Below are positions 1 through 12,200 of a DNA stretch of 64,000 bases, in pieces. Position 1 is the stretch's first letter, and the number at the start of each line of letters is the position of its first letter. The DNA lies in NCBI GenBank assembly GCA_032622095.1, contig CP136066.1, positions 96,309,319 to 96,373,318 of the forward strand, written 5' to 3'. Both the position numbers and the translations under genes were made by a program. Below the pieces are notes generated by a model, which was not told the origin of the DNA, did no database searches, and saw only the letters and a list, made by a program, of their open reading frames with translations. This DNA is from Siphonodentalium dalli (taxonomy: Eukaryota > Mollusca > Scaphopoda > Gadilida > Siphonodentaliidae).

Positions 1-1914
1 TTAAAATCTTATCGTCTTTCTTTTGCATAATCTAGTATGTTTAACAGCAAATGACCCACATATGAGCAGATAATACAAGTGTAGAAGGTTTCCAATTCAT
101 TGGTGGGATATGTTCAAACACGTGTTATACAACACAACCGACGATGACATTTCCTAAAGAACTACTCGTAAATGAGTATTTAGTAAAGAAAGGGTTAAAC
201 TGCAAGTATGCTATGACACAAGCTGGTGCTGTGCCCCAAAACTCGAACCGCCAGGCAACATTCACACACTGACAATTTTGCTTGACAATATTCCGTGAAA
301 TTCGTCACAGATGACTTTCTATTTTGGTATTTGTGAATGACGAATTTCGGTATTACTGGAGTGAACCTGGAGTAAACCCGGATTATATGCGACAAGGTCC
401 TAATTTCAAACAACACTGCTCGGTTATGTACATGTATGCCTATATACTATCTACCGAACGTATGGCATAATGAATGACCACTTATGTAACAGGGTTTGTA
501 AGAATCTTGATTGTTGATTCTTAGGTGAGGGGGTTCAGTTTTTGTTCAAATGGGGGTCCCAGGTCAAATATGGACAGGACCAGGGACATAACTCTTTCCC
601 TCCATAGTAATTCTTAAATACCGTCTACTCAAGATGCATCAGGCCGATACAGCTTATATATGTTATGGAGGTTCCTTGTGTGACAGGGATTCAAATCTGT
701 TTAAATGGGGTCAGAGGCGGTGCCAGAGTTATAACATTTTCCTGCGAAAGTAATTCTTAAAACAACTTCTTCTCAATACCACTGATTACCAAAGGACTAG
801 GACTTATGAATGTTTAACATTAAAACATAATAACTTAAATAAAAAAGAAATAATATTTTTTTTAAATTAAATAATTATATTTTTTAAAACGATAAAAAAA
901 AAATTAATTAAATTTTTACTTCTTTATTTCCTTTCTCTGGCTATGTCCCTGTTTCGAATTTCTTGTTTTAATTGATTGTTACAAGTACTGACTGTTGTAG
1001 TCTTCTGAGGCCCCGGCTTCTCAGTCTTTACAGTCAGGTAGCGTCTCAACAGACAATGACTGTCTTGTTTTTGTCAATTTGTCTAACAACTTTATTTCTA
1101 ACAGCTGAAAAGCTTGATGTTCATGTTGGAAAATTCTAGCCCAACGGGTACACGTGAAATTGGACAGTTGGTATAATATTTTGGTCGGCGATCGATCTGA
1201 GCGTTCCCAAGGAACACACCAATATATAATGTATGGCTTGCCTTTTTATAAACATGTGTATGTTCTATCCTCGAGATTTATTGTTTGTAAACAAAATTGT
1301 GAATCTTAGCTTATGGATGTTATATGAAAGTGAAAACTAATAGGGAGGTTTACATCAAACAATTCTATCTTCGCCCGTCAAGCAATATTAGACTCTACTA
1401 TGTTCCTCAAGGTGTGGCGAGACATGCATCGTGGCCAGTATATAGTAGAAAAAATATTGTATATTTATAAACTCTACATAATAAGTAGTGTAAATGACTA
1501 CGCACGAGTATGGACCATTTAGTGGCGACTTTAGTATGTCATGTTTTGTGTCTCATTATCAACTAACGATATCGTAGTGTAATGTTGAACGGACTTCGTT
1601 TTGGAAATAGAATATAGCTGTCGTGTTACGGGATAACATTTTCTCGCCTCCGGCACAGCTAATTAGTCTGTCTGTTAGGCGGACGAAACTAGAATGTTTT
1701 TCAATCTAAACCTCTCTATCCACACACACTAATGTATCTGGATATTGTAGAGAGTCCAGGACGCGATCGCAGTTGGCTTATGTCTGTGTAGAATCAATCA
1801 GTCAACTAGATATCACAGCCGGGATTTCGAAACAGAAAACCATCTTCCCATCGGCGGTATTTAACAACTCCCACTTCGCTACCAGTCGAATCTGGAACAG
1901 GAAAACAATTCTAA
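1..1914. other. AT-rich intergenic or intronic DNA, no gene seen
   Basis: No coding pattern is recognisable on either strand. A short fragment at about 150-197 (ending in the sense of AGTAAAGAAAGGGTTAA) matches the terminus of the R1 MITE family. An AT-only stretch lies at about 830-920. If NPC2-like gene A keeps the usual four exons, this region is part of its third intron, because no matching last exon was found here. Confidence 0.5.
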
Positions 1915-2145
1915 TTAAACATCTGTTTATTAAATACTTACTGACGAGTAGTAACGTTCCCTTAGTAAATGCTAAGATAATAAGTTCAACAAAAATTTGT
2001 TGAACTTATTATCAAATCATTTCTCACCAATGAATAACAATATTTCATCTGTTGTATTATCTGTTCTGTTGTCGGTGGTCTGCTTATATTTCCTGAACAT
2101 CCCTCCAGATGAATAATATATCACACAAATGTTAGGGCTCTGCGA
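1915..2145. mobile_element. R1 MITE copy (TTAA/CCCTTTCTTTACT family)
   Basis: The core is a hairpin at 1976-2013 whose arms read GATAATAAGTTCAACAAA and its complement. The same hairpin and flanks (ACGAGTAGT, TTCCCTTAG, CACCAATGAAT, TTCCTGAACATCCCTCC) recur at 28165-28380, 38897-39085 and 61183-61464. Boundaries are approximate because this copy is diverged at its ends. Confidence 0.6.
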
Positions 2146-2149
2146 ATTG

Positions 2150-2235
2150 GGATTTTACAATCGTATCGAATCTCGAATCGCATCTGGGGTAAGATTCGCG
2201 AATCGAATCGTATCGAATCTCGAATCGAATATATG
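2150..2235. repeat. GAATC-rich short tandem repeat
   Basis: Degenerate repetition of CGTATCGAATCTCGAATCG over about 85 bp. No coding content is visible. Confidence 0.6.
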
Positions 2236-3109
2236 CATGCGCCAAACTTGGGTATAATTTAGCAGCAAACCTGAGTAACATAATACCAGTTTGGTGAACC
2301 TGAGAAAGTTAGTGACAAAAAACCATGTGATGAAGACCAATTCAGCACTATATTCTTGAAAAAATAGGGTACCGGTATGCAATTACAAGGCTGATGGAGC
2401 GCGCATGTCAGAACATATAAGATAAGATAAGATGATTTATTGCAATACACCAATGGAGGCAGTTGCAAATAACAGTTAATAAATGAAAAGGTACATTGAA
2501 GTAAAATACATATGTACGATATATAATCCTTATTAGAAGATAAATTAATAATTTCAACATAAAACTACAAGTACATAAAAATATATGACTTAGTTCTTAT
2601 TTTCATTATTAATAGCTCTCCACTAATGAAATTTCGCACGTCAAACCATTACTGTTACAGTGGAATTACCGGTAATAGTCAAATTAGTCCTTTGGAAAAC
2701 ATCAAAGCACTGAAAAATATTCTGAAAATCATATTGAGACTAAAATATTCGAACTTATACGTTTAGCGATCTTTTTTTTTACAAATCATTTTACCAGTTT
2801 TGTTTACATAACAATGGTTCAAAATGCAAAATTTCGTTATTGGAGAACTATCAATATTGAATATAAGAAGACAGTTTATCTATTTCTCCATGTTCTTGTT
2901 ATAGTGGTGACGTTTTGACAGACTTTTTTTTTTTTACGTATTTACCAATTGCGAGTGTCATGGGTCCTTTTAATCACTGTGTCACATTAATTAATTACAA
3001 GTACTAGATTTCGAAACGAAATTCCAGACAAATTTTGAGAAACTCCATTTCGAAATATCAGAAAATTAGGCAAAGTGTACGTTTCGAGCTCAAACAAACT
3101 TCTACTTAC

Positions 3110-3285
3110 CGATGGATAGGATGGTTCAATGTACATTGCACTTTTATAGATAGTCGATTTCCCGCTCTCAATAGGACACACGACCTGACCACTTTTGCAT
3201 GCGTCGGCCGGGACTGATGGGTATGGAATTGGGACGCCGCCTATTACCCCATACACTTTCGTCGTCGCTTTTGGAACAGTTACCT
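3110..3285 (-). CDS. NPC2: Gene A exon 3 (ML domain core)
   Basis: Acceptor TATTTGCAG and donor GTAAGT. The 176-nt exon has the same length as exon 3 of gene B and encodes TTKVYGVIGGVPIPYPSVP, DACKSGQVVCPIESGK and AMYIEPSYPS. In the family this stretch forms part of the lipid pocket and carries cysteines four and five. It ends in phase 0, so a last exon starting on a codon boundary is expected. Confidence 0.88.
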
Positions 3286-6200
3286 CTGCAAATATATCAG
3301 GTATTACTTTACACATTCGCGAATAAAGCCCAATTCTCCTTCGAAGCAAACCAGCTACAGTGAAATTGGTATGGATAATATGTGTCTACGGTCACGTGAC
3401 TTATTGGTGTCCGGTCATTTTCCAAATTAACTATGTTTACTCCTACAAAAATGTCATAATTCCGTGAAGATTTAGGTTACACTGGTGTAAATGTTTTCTA
3501 TAAGTCTCAGTGCTAACGTTTTAGCGTATACTGTTGGCAATATAAATGTTGGGTCCAAAATTTTCTTTAAATCTGAAAAATTTACATTTGGGGAAACTTT
3601 TTACACAAAAAAATCATCTCTGTCTAGCAGGGAATTCGCCTTTAAAACTTGTGTTTTCGTAACTAGTGTCAGAACCGATTAAAACATACTGTCATATTTT
3701 AGACCACACCAAAACATTCAAACTTCACTACAAAGGGTTAATTCCTGTGCCAATAGCTATTTTACCTATGTGAAATCATAGGGAAGAGGTGTGATGATTT
3801 TTCTATGCAAAAAGCACACAAGGCTATTGACCAATCAGGGCCCAGTGTCTATTTTATTCTCTCCTATATATTCCTCCCGCATCCGCTAGATGTCACCCCG
3901 AACCCTATTTACACCAGTGTAACCTAAATAGAAACAGTACATACAGAGAATGCGACGAATCAAATGCCGTATTTGCAGTGGCTGTTCGGTGAATTTGTAC
4001 TCTTACGGTTTCAAGAAGTCCTTGAACAAACTACGAGACGTTCCGAGATTCGGCGAGATGACTGGAATGCGGAAGTATTCTCACATGCACGCAGCTTAGG
4101 ACAATCTGTTTTATTTTATATATTGAACATTGACAAATAACGGCGCTGTGTACATTTCTAGTATACTCCCACCTAGCCGAATGCGTTAAATTTACTCAAT
4201 ACTTGGTTGACTTCGTTAATCAACTTACATTGGAATATAATAAGCCTTGTAACTGGTTCGCGATTTTCAAGATGGCCGATGGTTCCATATGGTCCGATTC
4301 CTAGTATTTTACCCAACCCACCGGTAAAAGGTCTAAGTTAAGAAGTAGCATCCATGGATTTGTAAACATTCGACAGTGCGAACATTTTTTGTATCAGCAT
4401 TTGATGGCATAATTTCAGTTATTCTGAGTGCAACTACGGGTTTAAGAATTGTTTTGTGACCATGTCATCTACAGAGTTAGGACCTGGTGACGATGCGGAC
4501 ATTCAGACGGCGATGGATGCCCCCTTTTGTAAACAAACTTCTCATAATTTACTGATAAATAGCGAGTATTTACGATAAAAAAAATAACGCAAAAACATAT
4601 ACGTGATACACTCAATCCAACTACTACGCGAAACCTACGTATCGTATGTATCCAGGGTGATTGTTTAATTAGTTTTATGAAGTTGTCGCACCTGCGATTC
4701 TGTAACGAACTGTTGCCATTTTATTTTGGGAATTCCCAGACTGAATCATATGCTAAAACTAGATGCTACTTCTTAACTTTGACCTCCGGAGACCAAATGG
4801 CGGATTCACCGCGAGTTAGTGATCTTACTTATTAGAGCATTCCACGACATTGATAGGGAAATTGCTCTGGGAGCGTTATACTCACTTGTCTGAAACGTAA
4901 CGGTCATTGTAACATTCGTTCCATGTTTTAATTGGCACGGTTGGGATGGACAAGGTACAACATCCAGTGTCGTTATGCTTCCGTCCACTGACCCTACAAA
5001 ATGGATAGAAAAAACATCTTAAATAGAAATTGACTCGGTTTTATACAGGTTGGCCAACAATATTACTGGCATCTATAATTCATTGACATATATACCGGTT
5101 GGCTATTTTGGCACACTCGAGTCTGCATAAAACATTCTTGTATTGACATTTAATGATGTATAAGATATTGGTTCCTCGATATAATGATTACACCCGTACG
5201 TTGAAAACTATTTTTTCCCCAATCAATTGCAAGCGACTTCAATTCTAATTTCTTTCACGTGTGAGAAATGTCTGACAAAACCAAGCATTGTTCATGCTAC
5301 AAAAGACATGTGCCTTATTCGGCTATGTTATAAATATACTGGCTCACCTATACGGAGTTCAATCAAGTTTCAATTCTACTCTAATTCCCGGCATATATAT
5401 TCCGGAAATTTCTCAAATATGGTGCCGGAAGTTGTTATTTTATACATGCTCTCTGAAATAACCTCTTCCATAAATGGAAACCATATTCGCGCATTGCTAC
5501 AATAAAATGCGCATTGTCTTGTGATCAGACAATGACCTTGACTCGTTGACTTGAATATGTGAATGGAGCAGAATTTATTCATCACATGGCTGTTAGCTGT
5601 AACAAACTTGGTAATGCACAGTATGATTTAAATCAAACTTTAACTGTGAAGTCAGTTCCAGTCTGGTTTTATTCAGACTGGATGATGCATGCACTTAATG
5701 CGATAATACATCATGTCATGAATCTCTATTCTGGCTAACCCCCGTAGAGATCATATTACACCAGTACAAAACCTTGGAACTTTTTGAAGTTTTGACAGGG
5801 AACCTTATAAAGTCGAAAAAAATACGCGGGGAATATATTTCTTAGTTGTTATCTGTTCCTTAAAGGTACTCATTGTGATAAGACGCTCCTAAATTACTAT
5901 TTATTTGGCTTCGGGGGTAAACAATTATTTGATTCGAGTAGAGGAAGCCACCCACCAAAGCTCAGAGTGATCAGATATCGAATTTTGAAGTTTGTTATTT
6001 CTCGAAATGTGTAATAATATGTGGCACAGAAACACGTGGTCAATCGGAGGGTCTCGAACAAAATTGCGGATGAAGATGGATAACTCTAAAATCAAGTGGC
6101 AATACTGTCAAATTTCGTGATACTTTAGTGATTATACGGCCATATTTTGTTGAACAAAATGTTGATAAATAACAAGTTTTAGGAAATATGATACCATATA

Positions 6201-9200
6201 TAGTTGACAGCAGTTAGCATTATTTTGTTGCAATAAATCTATTTCTGATAACTAAAGCATATTTTGAAGAAATTTTGTTGTTGTATCTTGATGATATTTG
6301 GACAGTCTGATCGGATTGAGTACCTTTAATGTGATATAACATCGTGTCATGAATCTCTACTTTGGCTAACGCCCGTAGAGATCATATTCCACCAGTACAA
6401 AACCTTGAAAGTTTTGACAGGGAACCTTATAAAGTAGAAACAATTACGCGGGGAATATATTTCTTAGTTGTTATCTGTTCATTAATAATGTACTTCACTG
6501 TAGGTGAATGTCCCAACTCGAACTTGCATGCCTTTCTCTGATATTGTCGGCCGATATCGCAATAAGCATCGAATTAATTACCTAGAATAAATTCCATAAT
6601 TGTAAGCGACGCAAAGTAAAATCGCTCTAAAATTCACTAAAATCGTGAAAATTCGAATTCGGACCTTCACCTACAGTGAAGCGCATTATTCAGGAACCGC
6701 TAATAACTAAGAAATATATTTCCCCGCGTTTTTTTTCAACTTTACAAAGTTCCCTGAGAAAACTTCAAAAAGTTCCAAGGTTTTATACTGGTGGAATATG
6801 ATTTCTACGGTCGTTGGTCAGAGTAGAGATTCATGGCATGATCTAATGTGGTAATAGTAATAAATATCAATAATTGAGTCAAGTTTAACAGGCGAGTTCC
6901 TTATCGCCATCATCATCATTTATCTCGTGTAAGTATATTACTTTACGAATTCTTAACCATACATATAAGTACGCGTCCATGTTAGTTTTAAATTCATCCA
7001 TAGATCTTAGTTCGACGATATGGTCTGGCAGACTATCCCAAGACGAAAGTTATAAAGAACACTCTAGTAAAACATGGTGAAAAACCTTTGGTATATATAT
7101 ATAATGATATAGTGTCGGCGCACACGATCACGGTTGTCCCCGGTTTACCCGGCTGCGGTGTAAATCGGGGACAACCGGGATCGTGTGCGCCGACACTTTG
7201 GGCCGGTTTTTGTCGGATCCGATTTAACCGGACCGATCAAACTGAGTTTGATTTCATCCGGAAAAACCGGCTCGTGACGATGGCAACGCGCGTGTTTTGC
7301 TTGTCACATGACCAAAACATCATTCAAAATGTCGGAATAGTTAGCAGCGACCGCTATTCGAAAATTATGTCAAGAATTCTGATCCATCGACAAGTAACAA
7401 CTGCTGGTAGACCTATGGGCAGAAAATAGGTGCCCGTATATAGTAATCGCAACAAGAAGGCGGTAGCTGTGGAAAGGTAGTTTACGCCAATGTACGGCTA
7501 TTGGCAGTATTCACAGTATTGCCCGTGACCTCAAATTCAATATATTATTATTAATATTATATATTCATTCAGTTTATTATTAATAAATATTAGTCTTTAG
7601 AAATACATATTAATATAAATCACCATGACTAGCTATAGTAAATGTCTAGATCGGCTGACCACACCAGTTGGCTATTTACTACAGTGAGCGTAGGCATAGC
7701 ATGCATATGACCGGAGTGAAAATCGGACTCGTGTGCGCTGAACCCCCCGATTTTATCGGGCCCGATTTACACCGCAGCCGGGTAAACCGGGGACAACCGT
7801 GATCGTGTGCGCCGACACATACTCTGGTAAAATCCATGTAAAAACCACCTAAAAAGAATATACCCTTGTAAATTCCAAATAAAGTCATGGTGTACCCCAC
7901 TTACATATTCTTGTAAATCCTGGTCTATTGCTATTACATACAAACACTAACAACATGTGAGCCTATGTGCCCGCAATTTTGAGATTGGTTGGACTCCACA
8001 TTGTAGAGTTGTTAACATTTTGGACCTAAATATACAAAAACAACCCACCTAAAATCTTGTCTCTGGTTGAAAAACGTTTTGGGTGATCGGTAGTGTAAGT
8101 CGGAAATGCTCCATGGACAAAATACAAGAGTTTAGTCTAGAAATAGGACTAATATTCACAATAACATTGTCCTTGTATTAAGTGTATATTATTGTATGGC
8201 ATTACCTCACCTCTTTCGAAAGTTCAAGGGATGTGCTATTAGCTGCCATATATCATTCTAAATAATAGGGAATGTAGAACTCAGTTATTCATAAATCCAT
8301 CTCTGACTTGAGCCAACCCATATAAAAAGCACCATGGCTGTAGCGCCACGTTTTGAAGTAACTGACGACTTTTTAAGTAAATCGTTTATAAAGAGCGTTT
8401 TTATTTCTCCCGAAGTAATCTAGAAATGAAAACAAATAATGCAAACATTTAAAGAGCGTTTTACCCATGTATGTCCTGTTTCGCCATTATGTTATGGGAT
8501 TAAAGTGGGGTACATCGTGTTTTTGCTTGGAATTTACAAGGTTATGTCTTTTTACATTGGTTTACATGGTTTTTACCAGAGTAAAAATTGTTAACCGGAC
8601 TTTACCATACCTTTACTTAGAATATACAAGGGTATGTCCTTTTTACATGGGTTTACGTGTTTGTTTACCAGAGTATATCAATCTTAACCTGACTGTACCG
8701 TGCCCTAACATGAATTTACAAGGGTATGTCCCTTTTACATGGGGTTTACGTGGCCTTTGCCAGAGTATAGCATTGTTAACCCGACTCTATAACACATTTG
8801 CTTGGAATGTGAGAATCTTAATATTTAGTAGTAATTATCAACACAATAAAGTGCGAAAATATAATCAGTAGTAAATGGCATCGAAAAAACTCGAAGTTGA
8901 AGTCGACTAGATTGAGATGAGTATAATGTATTATAATTTGTCGCCTGTATTCTACATTATAACATTTGTCACATGTGTTTCGATATCGTGGGAATTTTTC
9001 TAAATGTCACTGACCTCTGATCTCGCAATTTAAATATAACCAATGACGAAGTAGTGTTTGTCATTCATTTGATATCGGCTTTTTTTTTTGTAGAAATTTG
9101 ATTCTGCATTGAAGTGATCTGTTACGCCACTGACCGAATTAAAGGCATGGGCGGCGTTCGTTGCAGAAATATTCATATTTGTTCAAATCGCCATCAACGG

Positions 9201-12200
9201 AAGGAATATTAAAATATGGGAAAGGCTATTCTGTCGCTAGCGGCAAAATAAGAGTGTAATCTTATGATGCCGATAGCGACAGAATAGCCTGTTTGGCTAT
9301 TCTGCCGACAAACATGACGTCACCAAAATTGTACTTATCCAATACGTCATAGTGCGAGACGTCGGTGAAAATGGCTTTGTCTGTACGTGCTGTCCGTGTA
9401 TAGATTCTTTTGAATCTTCTGTGGCAGTTTTTATGCCAGACATGAACTGGCAATGAATACAAACTATTGGAAACGGGACAATAAAACCACCCCTGTGTAT
9501 GCCCAAACGGATGAAAGAAGAGTTGGTATATTACAGCTAGTATCATGCCCGCATATTTCTGTTTTCAGCAGATTATCCAAACAGGCTATTCTGCTGCTAG
9601 CGGCAGCATAAGGGGGTTATCTTATTGTGCCGCTAGCGGCATAATAGCCATATCGTGCATGCAATTAGGCTATTACAACTGCCGTTAGCGGCAGAATAAA
9701 AATCGGACCGTATTATGCCGCTAGCGGCAGAATAGCCTCAGCCTTAAAATATATATAATTGTGTTCATATGCCAAACACAATCAGCGCGTAAATAGTATC
9801 TTGTCATCAAGACGTACGATAGTGTACGTAAGCAAGAACATGCTCGTGTTACAGAAGTTTTGCATCTGTTTACATAACACAGCGCAATTCTATTGGGTAA
9901 TCACACACAAATGATATAAATCCTCTTTATTATTTCCATATCAGGAAAACAGTAACAAATAACGCTCTTTCTGTTTACCATATCCGGATCTAAACAAAAG
10001 CCAGGCTCTGTTGCTTTTGTTTACATATAACAAAGGAAAAACATTTGACAATAACATACTGTTTATGCCATATTTCGTATTGGTATAAGAACAAAGTGTG
10101 TCTATATTTTACTTTACTATTCTTTCTGTTTATGGTGGTTTTTGACGGAGCTGACTATTTTAACAGCATACACATCGCCAACGCCGCCCGTATCTTTAAC
10201 CCGCGCATGTTCTGCACCATAACCAGTTCTGCGTAGCGTTTGAGTGTGATTTTAATCAGAACTTTACCATGGAGGGAATTCCATCAATATAGAAGAAAAA
10301 CGCGAATCACATATCTAGAGATGTATAGATATGTTTTTCAAAGAGACTGTGTATTCCCCACCCACAATGGCAGGTGTATTTCCAATATAATTCACGGACT
10401 GGTCATTTGTGGTGGTAATGCGAGGATGGGACACAAGTTGATCAATACTCAGTCTTATTTTTTTCATTCTCACATAAAAGTTCGCATGGTATGTTAATGA
10501 ATAATCCCTTTAATTAATTAATCGATTCCGATAACTGAAGCGTCATTTCAAAAAAAAAATTGGAATCTGATGATATGGGGACCATCGAATCTGATTGAGT
10601 AGATTTACAGAATCGTAAGACAGCATATACCTACGATGCCATCGCTACTATGGTGCGTGTGTATCCAGCCAATCTTTTAACTTTACTGTTATTTCTTAAA
10701 AGTGGTCTACGGAAGGCATTCGATTTGGGTACTATGCAAAACAATTAGTCAAGAAAAACATAGAACAAACATATTTAATTTGTTCTTATATGATCATAAT
10801 AAATAATTCGTGGGTAATGCGATATCGTGACAATTGAAATATCTGAACATTTCTGCCACAGTGTATCTACATTCATGTAACAGTGGGTCAATGTCAAATA
10901 ACAGCTTGACGCTATATATTAGCAAAGATCAGAATATGGAAAAAAGTTTCATAAAACACAAAATATATCAATGAATACATTTGGATTCCAATTGCCATCG
11001 GCGAGATTTTGTGATATAGTCTGGTCGATAAACTAAAATTTTACTGTCAAACTAGAAAACAATGGACTAAGTTGTCTTTATTCCGTTTTGTACTGGAGTA
11101 TATCCAAAATTTGATAAAATCCGCTTTGAGTATTTTAATCCAAGATGGCGTCCGTGGTGGCAGTTTGTATCGAAAAATTCTGAAGTTTTGTGCACCAACT
11201 AATACCAAATACAATCGACGCAAACAATGCTTAGTCGTAAACCATATCGGTAGAATATCTGTCCCAAAAATTGCGGCCAAAATGAATAAAATCGAATGAA
11301 ATTTACAATTTGTGGAACATTGCATAGCTAGACCTATAACAACCTCTCGGACTATGCGAGGAAGAATGATTTTAGAGTATAAGGGAAACTTCTGATAAGA
11401 GATGTGCGAATTCTCTCTAATTTATCTCACAGGATAGCAAGCTAAAGCAAGGTCTCGTGAAACGGTTCAATCTGGAGAAACAGAAAAATAACGCAGTTTT
11501 GTCTGTACTATTTATCTTGAATCGTGTGATATATGTGAAATCAAACAATTAAATGGGATATAACAGGGGTGCATTTATTATGTGAGCTTTTCCAGAAGCA
11601 GAAACATATGTACTCAGAGCTTGCACTCTCGCGAATGTGAACGATAATCATAAAGCTTAATATCTACAAAATCAAACATGTCAGAATGCACTACCATATA
11701 GAACAGTGTGAGAGCTATTCACAGACTACTGGGTAAATGTGGATCCTATTGTCCGTGTTTTAATAGTAACCACTTGATTTTCGAGTTATCCATCTTACAA
11801 CCCCAATTTTTCCATTTGAGCACGTGGAAGTGGTCCACATCTCCAAAAATTAACAAACTTCAAAAATCGATAATTGATCACTCTGAGCTTTGAAATAGTA
11901 ATTTAGGAGCGTCGAATCGGATTGAGTACCTTTAAAATAGTAGTCATATATAGTTGCATCCAGACAAGTGATAAAACACGAATATTTCACTATTCTCACA
12001 ATAATGCATGGTGGTATACTATGAAAGCAATTTATCAAAATACAAAGGAGTACCATAGACTATCTTCAATAAATTATCAACTTAACCAAAATTGCCTATA
12101 TTCGCTGTGGTCAATGTGGCAGAGACTGTCTGTATACATGCATGACATTATATTTGCTTATATTCACTACTAAGGCCACACATACGCAAAACGTACTACC

